This document shows, in pieces, positions 49,700-59,400 of a DNA stretch of 64,000 bases. How positions within the stretch are numbered: position 1 is the first letter of the stretch; every line of letters begins with the position of its first letter. This DNA is from Bacteroidales bacterium UBA1715 (GTDB lineage Bacteria; Bacteroidota; Bacteroidia; Bacteroidales; UBA1715). The position numbers were made by a program, and so were the translations under genes. The stretch covers positions 1 to 64,000 of the forward strand of contig DCIX01000037.1 of NCBI GenBank assembly GCA_002317135.1, read 5' to 3'. The notes under the pieces were generated by a model. That model saw only the letters and a list, made by a program, of their open reading frames with translations. It was not told where the DNA came from and did no database searches.

Positions 49700-50974
49700 A
49701 TGAATAGAGACAATACTATCTTTGACCTTATTGAAAAGGAACATCAAAGACAAATGCGAGGCATTGAGTTGATCGCATCAGAAAACTTTGTAAGTGAACA
49801 AGTTATGCAAGCTATGGGTTCATACTGCACAAACAAATATGCAGAAGGTTACCCAGGCAAACGCCACTACGGAGGTTGCGAAGTTGTAGATGAAATCGAA
49901 ACATTAGCAATAGAAAGATTAAAAGAACTTTACGGAGCTGAATTCGCAAACGTTCAACCTCACTCTGGTGCACAAGCAAATGGTGCTGTATTGTTATCTA
50001 TTCTTCAACCAGGTGATAAATTTATGGGATTGGATTTGAACCATGGCGGACACCTTTCTCACGGTTCTTCAGTAAACACATCTGGTTTGATTTATCAACC
50101 AGTTCCTTACTATTTGAACAAAGAAACTGGTCGTGTTGATTACGACGAAATGGAACGTATTGCATTGCAAGAAAAACCAAAGTTGATTATCGGTGGTGGT
50201 TCTGCATATAGCCGTGAATGGGATTATGAAAGAATGCGTGCTATCGCTGACAAAATCGATGCAATCTTAATGATTGACATGGCTCACCCTGCAGGTTTGA
50301 TTGCTGCTGGCCTATTGAACAACCCAGTAAAATACGCTCACATTGTAACTTCTACAACTCACAAAACATTGCGTGGTCCTCGTGGTGGTGTTATAATTAT
50401 AGGAAAAGACTTCGAAAATCCATGGGGAAAGAAAACTCCAAAAGGTGTTGTAAAAACTATGGGACAATTAATTAACTCTGCTGTATTCCCAGGTATGCAA
50501 GGTGGTCCACTAGAACATGTAATTGCAGCAAAAGCAGTTGCATTTGGTGAAGCACTTACTCCTGAATTCAAGGCTTATCAAACACAAGTTAAGAAAAATG
50601 CTGCTGTTATGGCTCAATCATTCATGGATAAAGGTTATAAAATCATCTCTGATGGTACAGATAACCACTCAATGTTGGTTGACCTTCGTCCAAAATTCCC
50701 TGAATTAACAGGTAAAGCAGCAAAAGATGCATTGGTTAGTGCTGACATTACAACAAACGAAAATCTTGTTCCTTTTGATACTCGTAGCGCTTTCCAAACT
50801 TCTGGTTTGCGTTTCGGTACACCAGCAATCACAACTCGTGGTGTTAAGGAAGCAGAGATAAAAACTATCGTTGACCTTATCGACAAAGTTTTGTGCGACC
50901 CAACAGAAGCAACAATTAAATCTGTTAAGAATACTGTAAACGAAATGATGGCTCAATACCCATTATTCGCTTAA
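49700..50974 (+). CDS. glyA: Serine hydroxymethyltransferase
   Basis: This PLP enzyme interconverts serine and glycine with tetrahydrofolate, feeding one-carbon metabolism. At 424 residues it has normal length. Diagnostic blocks are GIELIASENFVSEQVMQAMGSYCTNKYAEGYPGKRHYGGCE, QPHSGAQANGAVLL and the PLP-lysine region VTSTTHKTLRGPRGGVI (Lys near residue 229). LRFGTPAITTRG closes the C-terminal domain. ilvC starts 32 bases downstream on the same strand with no terminator between, so the two are probably cotranscribed. Confidence 0.97.
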   Translation: MNRDNTIFDLIEKEHQRQMRGIELIASENFVSEQVMQAMGSYCTNKYAEGYPGKRHYGGCEVVDEIETLAIERLKELYGAEFANVQPHSGAQANGAVLLSILQPGDKFMGLDLNHGGHLSHGSSVNTSGLIYQPVPYYLNKETGRVDYDEMERIALQEKPKLIIGGGSAYSREWDYERMRAIADKIDAILMIDMAHPAGLIAAGLLNNPVKYAHIVTSTTHKTLRGPRGGVIIIGKDFENPWGKKTPKGVVKTMGQLINSAVFPGMQGGPLEHVIAAKAVAFGEALTPEFKAYQTQVKKNAAVMAQSFMDKGYKIISDGTDNHSMLVDLRPKFPELTGKAAKDALVSADITTNENLVPFDTRSAFQTSGLRFGTPAITTRGVKEAEIKTIVDLIDKVLCDPTEATIKSVKNTVNEMMAQYPLFA

Positions 50975-51006
50975 TATATTATGTTTAACTTTATTAAATT
51001 ACTATA

Positions 51007-52485
51007 ATGGCAAATTATTTTAATGAAATTCCATTCCGCATTAAATTAGCAGAACTTGGAAAATGCGACTTCATGGACCGTTCAGAATTTGCAAACGGTT
51101 GTGATTATCTTAAAGGTAAAAAAGTTGTTATTTTAGGTTGTGGTGCTCAAGGTTTCAACCAAGGTTTGAACATGAGAGACAGCGGTTTGGATGTTTCTTA
51201 TGCTTTGCGTCAAGAAGCTATCGATCAAAAAAGACAATCTTGGAAAAACGCTACAGAAGCAGGTTTCAAAGTTGGAACATTCGAAGAATTAATTCCAACA
51301 GCAGATTTAGTATTAAACTTAACTCCTGATAAACAACATACTCCCGTACTTTCAAAGGCTCTTCCTTTGATGAAAAAAGGTGCTTGTCTTTCTTACTCAC
51401 ACGGTTTCAATATCGTTGAAGAAGGTATGCAAATCCGTAAAGATATCACTGTTATCATGGTTGCTCCTAAATGTCCAGGTACTGAAGTTCGCGCTGAATA
51501 CACACGTGGTTTCGGTGTTCCTTGCTTATTAGCTGTTCACCGTGAAAACGACCCTAACGGCGACGGTATGGAAATTGCAAAAGCATACGTTTCTGCTATC
51601 GGTGGTGACCGTGCTGGTGTTCTTTCTTCTTCTTTCGTAGCTGAAGTAAAATCAGACCTTATGGGTGAACAAACTATCCTTTGCGGTATGTTGCAAACTG
51701 GTTCTATCCTTTGCTTCAACAAAATGGTTGAAAAAGGTATCAACCCTGCTTGGGCTGCAAAATTCATCCAATATGGTTGGGAAACTATCACTGAAGCATT
51801 GAAAATCGGTGGTATCACTAACATGATGGATCGTCTATCTAACCCTGCAAAAATGAAAGCGTTCTATCTTGCTGAAGAAATGAAAGAAATTATGCGTCCT
51901 TTGTACCGTAAGCACATGGCCGACATCATTTCTGGAGAATTCTCAAAAACTATGATGGAAGACTGGGCTAACAACGATATTAAATTGTTAACTTGGAGAA
52001 AAGCAACAGGTGAAACAGCTTTCGAACAAACTGCTATTTCTAACGACGAAATCAAAGAACAAGAATACTTCGACAAAGGTACTTTGATGGTTGCTATGGT
52101 TAAAGCTGGTGTTGAATTAGCATTCGAATCAATGACAGAATCTGGTATCAAACCTGAATCTGCATACTATGAATCACTTCACGAAGTGCCTCTAATCGCT
52201 AACACTATCGCTCGTAAGAAATTGTACGAAATGAACAAAGTAATTTCTGATACAGCTGAATACGGTTGCTACTTATTCGACAACGCTTGTCGTCCATTGT
52301 TGAGCGACTTCATGAGCAAAATCGACACTGATGTTATCGGTAAAAACTATAACGATGGTAAAGATGCTCACGTTGACAACATGGAATTAGTTCGCATCAA
52401 TGCTGAAATCCGTTACCACGGTATCGAAGTTGTTGGTGAAGAACTTCGTGCTGAAATGACAGCTATGAAAGAAATCATCAAATAA
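51007..52485 (+). CDS. ilvC: Ketol-acid reductoisomerase
   Basis: This enzyme carries out the second step of valine/isoleucine synthesis, converting acetolactate to dihydroxyisovalerate with NADPH. The 492-residue length is that of the long class II form. The Rossmann motif is VVILGCGAQGFNQGLNMRDSGLDVSYALR (residues about 38-66), where the basic and hydroxyl residues after strand 2 favour NADPH. The metal-binding helices contain DLMGEQTILCGMLQ and, in the C-terminal repeat, EVPLIANTIARKKLYEMN. It is the last gene of the glyA-ilvC unit and is followed by a clear terminator. Confidence 0.97.
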   Translation: MANYFNEIPFRIKLAELGKCDFMDRSEFANGCDYLKGKKVVILGCGAQGFNQGLNMRDSGLDVSYALRQEAIDQKRQSWKNATEAGFKVGTFEELIPTADLVLNLTPDKQHTPVLSKALPLMKKGACLSYSHGFNIVEEGMQIRKDITVIMVAPKCPGTEVRAEYTRGFGVPCLLAVHRENDPNGDGMEIAKAYVSAIGGDRAGVLSSSFVAEVKSDLMGEQTILCGMLQTGSILCFNKMVEKGINPAWAAKFIQYGWETITEALKIGGITNMMDRLSNPAKMKAFYLAEEMKEIMRPLYRKHMADIISGEFSKTMMEDWANNDIKLLTWRKATGETAFEQTAISNDEIKEQEYFDKGTLMVAMVKAGVELAFESMTESGIKPESAYYESLHEVPLIANTIARKKLYEMNKVISDTAEYGCYLFDNACRPLLSDFMSKIDTDVIGKNYNDGKDAHVDNMELVRINAEIRYHGIEVVGEELRAEMTAMKEIIK

Positions 52486-52502
52486 GATTTCCTTATACTA
52501 AT

Positions 52503-52538
52503 AAAAAAGCCTGTGCGAATTTCGTACAGGCTTTTTTT
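52503..52538 (+). terminator. Terminator after ilvC
   Basis: AAAAAAGCCTGTGCG pairs with CGTACAGGCTTTTTT with one G-U pair, around a short AT loop, with flanking A and T runs. Confidence 0.88.
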
Positions 52539-52561
52539 ATTTTCATACATATCAATATTTA

Positions 52562-53035
52562 TTATGGTAATACAATAACTGCAGATGTATCTATATTACT
52601 TTTATTCAAATCTCTATCGTAAATAAAATATGTAAAGTAAACACTATCGTATGGAAATACTCCCCTAGCAATTGTGATATCTACACTAACTGTAGCCTTT
52701 ATAAATTTAGTATTCCCCTCTTCCCGTAAACGAGGTATTCTATAACTAAACTCGTATGGAAGCGTGTTCGTATCACCATCCTCAATAGAATGTGCAATAG
52801 CATAGAAATTTTGTTGATATTCACCAACATACGGACTAACCGTATCGATTGGTTCCAAACCAACATTTCCATCACCATCATGCAAAAGAAACGAGAAACG
52901 CAATAAATAGTCTGAATCAGTTGATGCCAATTGCACATTTTGAAAAGCTACTTGAGGAACATTGTCATATTGCGGATATTGTTTCTTGCACCCCAAAAAA
53001 CATACGCAAAACACTAATATCCAAACCTTTCTCAT
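52562..53035 (-). CDS. Hypothetical lipoprotein
   Basis: This 157-residue lipoprotein has lipobox VCFLGCKKQ (Cys about 16). The mature domain is all beta in character, with the conserved-looking turn LHDGDGNVGLEP and a closing run VYFTYFIYDRDLNKSN. Similar short lipoproteins with a DGDGxxGL turn are common in Bacteroidetes, but no function is known to me. The acidic DGDG turn could bind calcium. It converges with the glyA-ilvC operon. A TATTTTTG box (53044-53051, reverse) lies very close to the start. Confidence 0.7.
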   Translation of the reverse strand: MRKVWILVFCVCFLGCKKQYPQYDNVPQVAFQNVQLASTDSDYLLRFSFLLHDGDGNVGLEPIDTVSPYVGEYQQNFYAIAHSIEDGDTNTLPYEFSYRIPRLREEGNTKFIKATVSVDITIARGVFPYDSVYFTYFIYDRDLNKSNIDTSAVIVLP

Positions 53036-53125
53036 AACAAAATCAAAAATACTATTTTTTGTAAGTATAGAAAATAGTACAAACAGAAAAGTAATTTTTC
53101 ACACAAAAAAAAATAATCACATTTT

Positions 53126-53155
53126 TTTGAAAGATATAAAATATTTATACTTTTG
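53126..53155 (+). promoter_or_regulatory. Promoter of the T9SS protein/repeat-fibre operon
   Basis: TTTG (53126-53129) and TACTTTTG (53148-53155) are separated by 18 bases and lie 28 bases before the ATG. Confidence 0.6.
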
Positions 53156-53183
53156 CGCCCACATTTCAGAACACATAAACACA

Positions 53184-53669
53184 ATGAAAACAGCAAAAAA
53201 GATCACTTTAAACGCGATTTTATGCATACTTGTATCTATTACATGTAGCACTGTTTATGCACAATCTGGCATTGTTTCAGGAGGAGGAACAGCCAAAACA
53301 GAACAAGGAACAATTTCTTGTAGCATTGGTCAGATTGTGTTTACGCAAAAAACTTCAAGTATAGGAAGTATACAAGAAGGTTTACAGCAACCTGAATCGT
53401 CGGTTAATATTCTGAATATCAATAATATTAATAATGACTTGCATATTTCTGCATCACCAAATCCGACAAAGGATATTTGTAGGATTTCTATGCAATCGGA
53501 CAAAAACTACCAATATATAATTACAACAATTACAGGAAAAACAATTGAAGAAGGAACACTTACAAATAACAGTGAATTACATTTCCAGCACTATCTTAAC
53601 GGAATATACCTTCTCCAAATAAAAATCAACGAAAAAGAATATACGTCAATAAAAATAATCAAAGAATAA
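53184..53669 (+). CDS. Small secreted protein with T9SS type A sorting domain
   Basis: This 161-residue protein has a signal peptide ending VYAQ. A short conserved region follows (GIVSGGGTAKTEQGTISCSIGQIVFTQ, then GSIQEGLQQPES), a pattern common in small Bacteroidetes secreted proteins. The C-terminal 75 residues (HISASPNPTKDICRISM, YLNGIYLLQIKIN) are a Por-secretion-type A sorting domain. The ATG at 53184 fits the promoter and the signal peptide. Little is left besides the sorting domain, so it may act as a surface-anchored accessory of the next gene, which starts 3 bases after its stop. Confidence 0.85.
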   Translation: MKTAKKITLNAILCILVSITCSTVYAQSGIVSGGGTAKTEQGTISCSIGQIVFTQKTSSIGSIQEGLQQPESSVNILNINNINNDLHISASPNPTKDICRISMQSDKNYQYIITTITGKTIEEGTLTNNSELHFQHYLNGIYLLQIKINEKEYTSIKIIKE

Positions 53670-53672
53670 ACT

Positions 53673-56267
53673 ATGAAAAAGCTTTTCGCAACAATCTTTT
53701 TTTTCCTTAGTATCGTTACGTCTGTCATATCAAATTCACCACAAACAATTAGTTATCAAGCTATTGTCAAAAACAACAATGGTCAAATCCTAAAAGAAAC
53801 AACTATTGGCGTACGCATTTCCATTATTCAAGATGAAGAAGACGGAATTGTTATTTATAGCGAAGAACGCAGCGAACAGACTAATGAAAATGGTTTACTT
53901 TCGTTTGCTATAGGTGACAACAATGGCATTTCCAGTCAATCATTAGATAATATAGATTGGGGCAATGCCACACATTACATTCGTTGCGAATTAGACTTAA
54001 ACGGTGGAACAAATTATACACTGAGCATTACAAATCTTGTAACAAGCGTGCCGTATGCTCTTTACGCAGAAAGAATCAATCAAAATGCCCTTCCTACATG
54101 GATTTGGAACGAAGAAAAACCTACATACAACTATTCTGAAATACAAGGTATTCCGACTATTCCGACAAAATTAAGCGAACTTGAAAACGATATTACAATA
54201 ACAGTAGAAACAACAGGAAAAGATTCTGAATTTTTACAATCTATTGCATCGAGCATTACAGCAAACGATACCGCAAATTGGAATGCAAAAGCCTCAATAT
54301 CAGCAATTCCTACAAAAACTAGCCAACTTACTAATGACAATGGGTATATCACTCTAAACGAAGTACCAACCGTTACCGTTCCAACTAAAGTAAGTGAGTT
54401 AACAAATGATGTGCAATTCATCACAATAAACGACATCCCTACTATAGCAGTTCCAACAAAAGTTAGTGAGTTAAGCAATGATGCACAATTCATCACAATA
54501 AACGACATCCCTACTGTAGCCGTACCTACAAAAGTAAGTCAACTTGAAAACGACAAGAACTTTGCTACTAGCGAAACTATCCCTACAAAAACGAGTCAAC
54601 TTACAAACGATAACGGTTTCATCACTTTAAACGAAGTGCCAACTGTTACTGTTCCTACTAAAGTCAGTGAGTTAACCAATGATAGTCAATTCATTACAGC
54701 TAATGACATTCCTACTGTAAATGTTCCTACAAAAACAAGCCAACTTACAAACGACAATGGCTTTATCACTTTAAATGAAGTGCCAACTGTTACCGTTCCT
54801 ACTAAAGTTAGCGAGTTAACCAATGATAGTCAATTTATTACAGCTAATGATATTCCTAGCGTAAACGTTCCAACTAAAATTAGCGAACTTCAAAATGACC
54901 AAAACTTTGTAACATCAGATAAATTGCCTACTAAAACCAGTCAGCTTACAAACGACAATGGCTTTATCACACTAAATGAAGTGCCAACGGTTACAGTCCC
55001 TACAAAAGTCAGTGAGTTAACTAATGATAGTCAATACATTACAGCTAATGACATTCCTACTGTAAACGTTCCTACTAAAACAAGTCAACTTACAAACGAT
55101 AATGGTTTTATCACTTTAAATGAAGTGCCAACCGTTACTGTTCCTACTAAAGTTAGCGAGTTAGCAAATGATAGTCAATTCATTACAGTTAACGATATTC
55201 CTACGGTAACTGTTCCTACAAAAGTGAGCGAATTAACCAATGATGCACAATTCATAACAATAAACGACATCCCTACTGTAGCCGTACCTACAAAAGTAAG
55301 TCAACTAGAAAATGACAAGAACTTTGCTACAAGCGAAATTATTCCTACAAAAACCAGTCAATTAACTAACGACAACGGATACATTACTCTAAATGAAGTG
55401 CCAACTGTTAGTGTCCCTACTAAAGTTAGTGAGTTAACCAATGATGCTTTATATATCACCCAAGCTCAACTTGATGAAATTCTAACAAAAATCGAAGATT
55501 TAAAGACTCAAAATAACGAACTACAAACTGCTATAGAACAACTTAAAAACGCTAGTAATTCTTCAACACAAACATTTAAGAGAACTGTTGTTAATACATA
55601 TAAAGACTTTTCAATGAAAGATTTCAATGATGCATCAACTGTGTATCATTCCTTAAAAGAAGGTGATAGAATCATCTTCATTATCCGCCATTCAAAACGA
55701 AACGACGATTCTTCTTTTGGTAGCAAACTAACGGCCGAAGGTATTCAAATGGCAAGAACTGCAGGTGCAAAATTACAAGGCGGACTTGCAGGCATAAACG
55801 ATTCATACTATGGCTCAACGGCTTATCCACGCTGTAAGGAAACAAGTTATTACATTGCAAATTCTCGTGGCGACACTGAACCTAAAGATACAACAAGCGT
55901 ACACGCTCCTATCGACGTTGTTCTTGGCAATTATTTCACCGAAAACACAAAATGGCCATATATCGCCCAATACTACGAAAATCATATTAGTCAAGCCAAT
56001 GATAAGGCAATATATATGATAAATACGCTTTGTGAATTAACCGAAGGAAAAACATTCTCGTGGTTTACATCACACGATTTTACTACACTTATTTTAACAG
56101 AATGGGCAACAGACCACGCTATAAAATTCGTATCTCCAAATTGGATTAATTACCTAACGGGAGTAGCCGTTATTGTACACCCTGACAAGTCTTGGGAAGT
56201 ATACCCTGTAAAAAATCTTGCGAGTGGATACAATACCGACAAAGGTGACTATAGCACTTGGTGGTAA
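53673..56267 (+). CDS. Secreted repeat-fibre protein with C-terminal histidine phosphatase-like domain
   Basis: This 864-residue protein has a signal peptide and an N-terminal domain (about residues 25-150: SPQTISYQAIVKNNNGQ, SVPYALYAERI) that opens many Bacteroidetes surface proteins. Residues 213-603 hold 17 units of mostly 24 residues, alternating PTKTSQLTNDNGFITLNEV and PTKVSELTNDSQFITANDI, a pattern also found in phage tail fibres. A coiled coil (about 600-630) follows. The C-terminal 230 residues resemble the histidine phosphatase (phosphoglycerate mutase) superfamily: IIRHSKRND (His673), LTAEGIQMARTAG, and a second His in WFTSHDFTTL (His801). The usual RHG is RHS here. No sorting domain is visible on this protein. 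It is cotranscribed with the small T9SS protein. Confidence 0.8.
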   Translation: MKKLFATIFFFLSIVTSVISNSPQTISYQAIVKNNNGQILKETTIGVRISIIQDEEDGIVIYSEERSEQTNENGLLSFAIGDNNGISSQSLDNIDWGNATHYIRCELDLNGGTNYTLSITNLVTSVPYALYAERINQNALPTWIWNEEKPTYNYSEIQGIPTIPTKLSELENDITITVETTGKDSEFLQSIASSITANDTANWNAKASISAIPTKTSQLTNDNGYITLNEVPTVTVPTKVSELTNDVQFITINDIPTIAVPTKVSELSNDAQFITINDIPTVAVPTKVSQLENDKNFATSETIPTKTSQLTNDNGFITLNEVPTVTVPTKVSELTNDSQFITANDIPTVNVPTKTSQLTNDNGFITLNEVPTVTVPTKVSELTNDSQFITANDIPSVNVPTKISELQNDQNFVTSDKLPTKTSQLTNDNGFITLNEVPTVTVPTKVSELTNDSQYITANDIPTVNVPTKTSQLTNDNGFITLNEVPTVTVPTKVSELANDSQFITVNDIPTVTVPTKVSELTNDAQFITINDIPTVAVPTKVSQLENDKNFATSEIIPTKTSQLTNDNGYITLNEVPTVSVPTKVSELTNDALYITQAQLDEILTKIEDLKTQNNELQTAIEQLKNASNSSTQTFKRTVVNTYKDFSMKDFNDASTVYHSLKEGDRIIFIIRHSKRNDDSSFGSKLTAEGIQMARTAGAKLQGGLAGINDSYYGSTAYPRCKETSYYIANSRGDTEPKDTTSVHAPIDVVLGNYFTENTKWPYIAQYYENHISQANDKAIYMINTLCELTEGKTFSWFTSHDFTTLILTEWATDHAIKFVSPNWINYLTGVAVIVHPDKSWEVYPVKNLASGYNTDKGDYSTWW
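54309..55480 (+). repeat. 72-bp coding repeat array (17 units)
   Basis: The units start with codons for PTK and run in an A-B alternation, with three shortened 19-residue units (4th, 9th and 15th). Neighbouring copies are nearly identical at DNA level, so copy number can change by recombination. Confidence 0.92.
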
Positions 56268-56287
56268 TATTTAACACAACAAATCCC

Positions 56288-56319
56288 AAAGTCATTCGTA
56301 ATTGAATGACTTTTTTTTT
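56288..56319 (+). terminator. Terminator after the repeat-fibre gene
   Basis: AAAGTCATTC pairs with GAATGACTTT around a 6-base loop and is followed by a long T run. Confidence 0.88.
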
Positions 56320-56397
56320 ATAAAACTTATCAACAGATTTATTTCATCCGTTTAATAATTAACAGAAATAAATAAGTAAGATGCAAAATTTATAAAG

Positions 56398-56405
56398 TAT
56401 ATTTG
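56398..56405 (+). promoter_or_regulatory. -7 promoter box of ileS
   Basis: TATATTTG lies 25 bases before the ileS ATG. Confidence 0.55.
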
Positions 56406-56430
56406 CACCACTAAAAAACGTTTTTTTACA

Positions 56431-59400
56431 ATGAGTGAGAAGTTTAAAGAATATTCTGGGTTAGATTTATCTCAGGTCAACAAAGATATTCTACAGAAAT
56501 GGATTGATAATGACACATTTAATAAGAGTGTGTCAACTCGTGAAGGTCATAAATCATTTGTATTTTTCGAAGGTCCTCCATCGGCAAACGGTCTTCCTGG
56601 TATTCACCACGTAATGGCTCGTACCATTAAGGATTCTGTATGTCGTTATAAAACTATGCAAGGTTTCCAAGTACACAGAAAAGCTGGTTGGGATACCCAC
56701 GGACTTCCTGTTGAACTTGGTGTAGAAAAAGAACTTGGCATTACAAAAGAAGACATTGGTACAAAAATCAGCGTTGAAGATTACAACAACGCCTGCCGTA
56801 GCAATGTGATGAAATATACAAGCCAATGGGAAAATCTTACACAACGCATTGGTTACTGGGTTGATATGAAAGATCCGTATATTACATACGACAATAAATA
56901 CATTGAAACTCTTTGGTATTTGTTGAAGGAATTGTACAAAAAAGGACTCCTTTACAAAGGATATACTATCCAACCATACTCTCCTGCTGCAGGTACTGGT
57001 TTAAGTTCTCACGAATTGAACCAACCTGGTTGCTACCGCGATGTAAAAGACACAACTTGCACAGCACAATTTAAAGTTGTTCGCAATGCAAAAAGTGAGT
57101 CACTTTTCGCTGGCGTTGATACAGATTTATACATCTTGGCATGGACAACTACTCCATGGACATTGTCTTCAAACACAGCACTTTGCGTTGGTCCAAAAAT
57201 CCAATATGTAAAAATTAAAACCTTCAACCCATATACTGGCTCACCAATGACCGCCATTATGGCAAAAGATCGCGTTTCTGCATATTTCCATAAAGATGGC
57301 GAAAATGCTGACTTTGCAGCATACAATGCTGGCGACAAGATTGTTCCTTATACAATTTTAGCCGAAATTCCAGCAAGCGAGCTTATTGGTGTACAATATG
57401 AACAATTGCAACCATGGGTACAAGTTGACGGAAAAGCATTCGAAGTAATTGCCGGTGACTATGTAACAACAGAAGATGGTACAGGTATCGTTCACATTGC
57501 GCCAACGTTCGGTGCTGACGATGCTTTTGTTGCTAAAAAAGCTGGTATAGCAGGAATGCTTGTTATTGACAAAAACGGAAAAACATCTCCTCTTGTTGAC
57601 AAACAAGGTCGTATGATTCCTGTGGAAGAAATGGATGCTGACTTTGTTAAGTCAAATGTAAATGTTGAAGCATACAAATCAGTTGCTGGTCGCTATGTTA
57701 AAAACGCATACGACGCAACATTAACAGACAAAGACGAAACACTTGACGTAAGTATTTGTATGGCATTGAAAGCCGAAAATAAGGTTTTCAAAATCGAAAA
57801 ACATGTACACAACTATCCACACTGCTGGAGAACAGACAAACCAATTCTATACTACCCTCTTGACAGCTGGTTCATTAAGAGTCCAGAGTGTAAAGAGCGT
57901 ATGATTGAGTTGAATAAAACAATCAATTGGAAGCCTGCATCTACAGGTTCTGGCCGTTTTGGTAAATGGTTGGAAAACTTGAATGACTGGAACTTATCCC
58001 GTTCTCGTTTCTGGGGAACTCCACTTCCTATTTGGTTGTCGGAAGATAAATCAGAAGAAAAATGTATCGGTTCTTTGGAAGAATTGAAAAACGAAATCGA
58101 ATTGTCTATCAAAGCCGGATTTATGACAGAAAATCCATTGAAAGACTTTGTTGTTGGTGATTTTTCTAAAGAAAACTACAATAAATTCGATATTCACCGT
58201 CCGTATGTAGATAACATTGTATTGGTTTCTCCAAAGGGACAAAAAATGTATCGTGAAACGGACATTATCGATGTTTGGTTCGATTCTGGATCTATGCCAT
58301 ACGCACAAATCCACTATCCATTCGAAAACAAAGATGCATTCAACACTGTATTCCCAGCCGATTTCATCGCCGAAGGTGTTGACCAAACTCGTGGTTGGTT
58401 CTTCACATTGCACGCAATTGCTACAATGTTATTCGACAATGTTGCATTCAAAAATGTAGTTTCTAACGGTCTTGTTCTTGACAAAAACGGTAACAAGATG
58501 TCGAAACGTCTTGGTAATGCAATAGATCCATTCAAAGAAATCGAAGAACAAGGAACCGATCCTGTTCGTTGGTATATGATTACCAACTCTTCTCCTTGGG
58601 ATAACTTGAAATACGATAGCGAAGGTGTTGCAGAAGTTAAGCGTAAATTCTTCGGAACACTTTACAATACTTATTCATTCTTTGCATTGTATGCAAATCT
58701 TGACAAATTCGCTATGGAACAAGCACCTGTTCCAAACGATCAACGACCAGAAATTGACCGTTGGATTTTGTCATTATTGAACACATTAATCAAGAATGTA
58801 ACTGAACAATACGAAAACTACGAACCTACAAAAGCAGGTCGTATGATTCAAGATTTCGTAAACGATAACTTGAGTAACTGGTATGTTCGCTTGTCTCGTA
58901 AACGTTTCTGGAAAGGTGAACTAAACACCGACAAGATTTCTGCATACCAAACATTATACACTTGTTTGGAAACAGTTTCATTGTTGATGGCTCCTATCGC
59001 TCCATTCTATGCGGATCAACTATTCTGCGACTTGAATAAGGTAACGAACCGTTTCGATGTAGATTCTGTTCACTTGGCAACATTCCCTAAAGCAGATGAA
59101 TCTATTATCGATAGCCAATTGGAGACAAGAATGGAAATGGCACAAACTGTTTCGTCAATGATTTTAGCATTGCGTCGTAAGGTTGCCATTAAGGTTCGTC
59201 AACCACTTCAAAAAATCATCATACCTATCATTAACGATGAATTTGAACAAAATTTGAAAGCCGTTGAAAATATAATCAAGGCAGAAGTTAATGTGAAAGA
59301 AATTGATTTATTGAAAGATGCGTCACAAGTTTTGGTAAAAACAATCAAACCAAACTTCAAAGCATTAGGTCCTAAGTGCGGTAAAATAATGAAAGAAGTT

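Noticed and set aside
54309..55480. Regular repeats that look like a CRISPR array
   Set aside because: The period is 72 bp, the units lack unique spacers, and the whole stretch is one open frame with conserved protein repeats.
53673..56267. Prophage tail-fibre gene
   Set aside because: The repeats resemble tail fibres, but a signal peptide, a Bacteroidetes surface-protein N-terminus and a T9SS neighbour are present, and no other phage gene is nearby.
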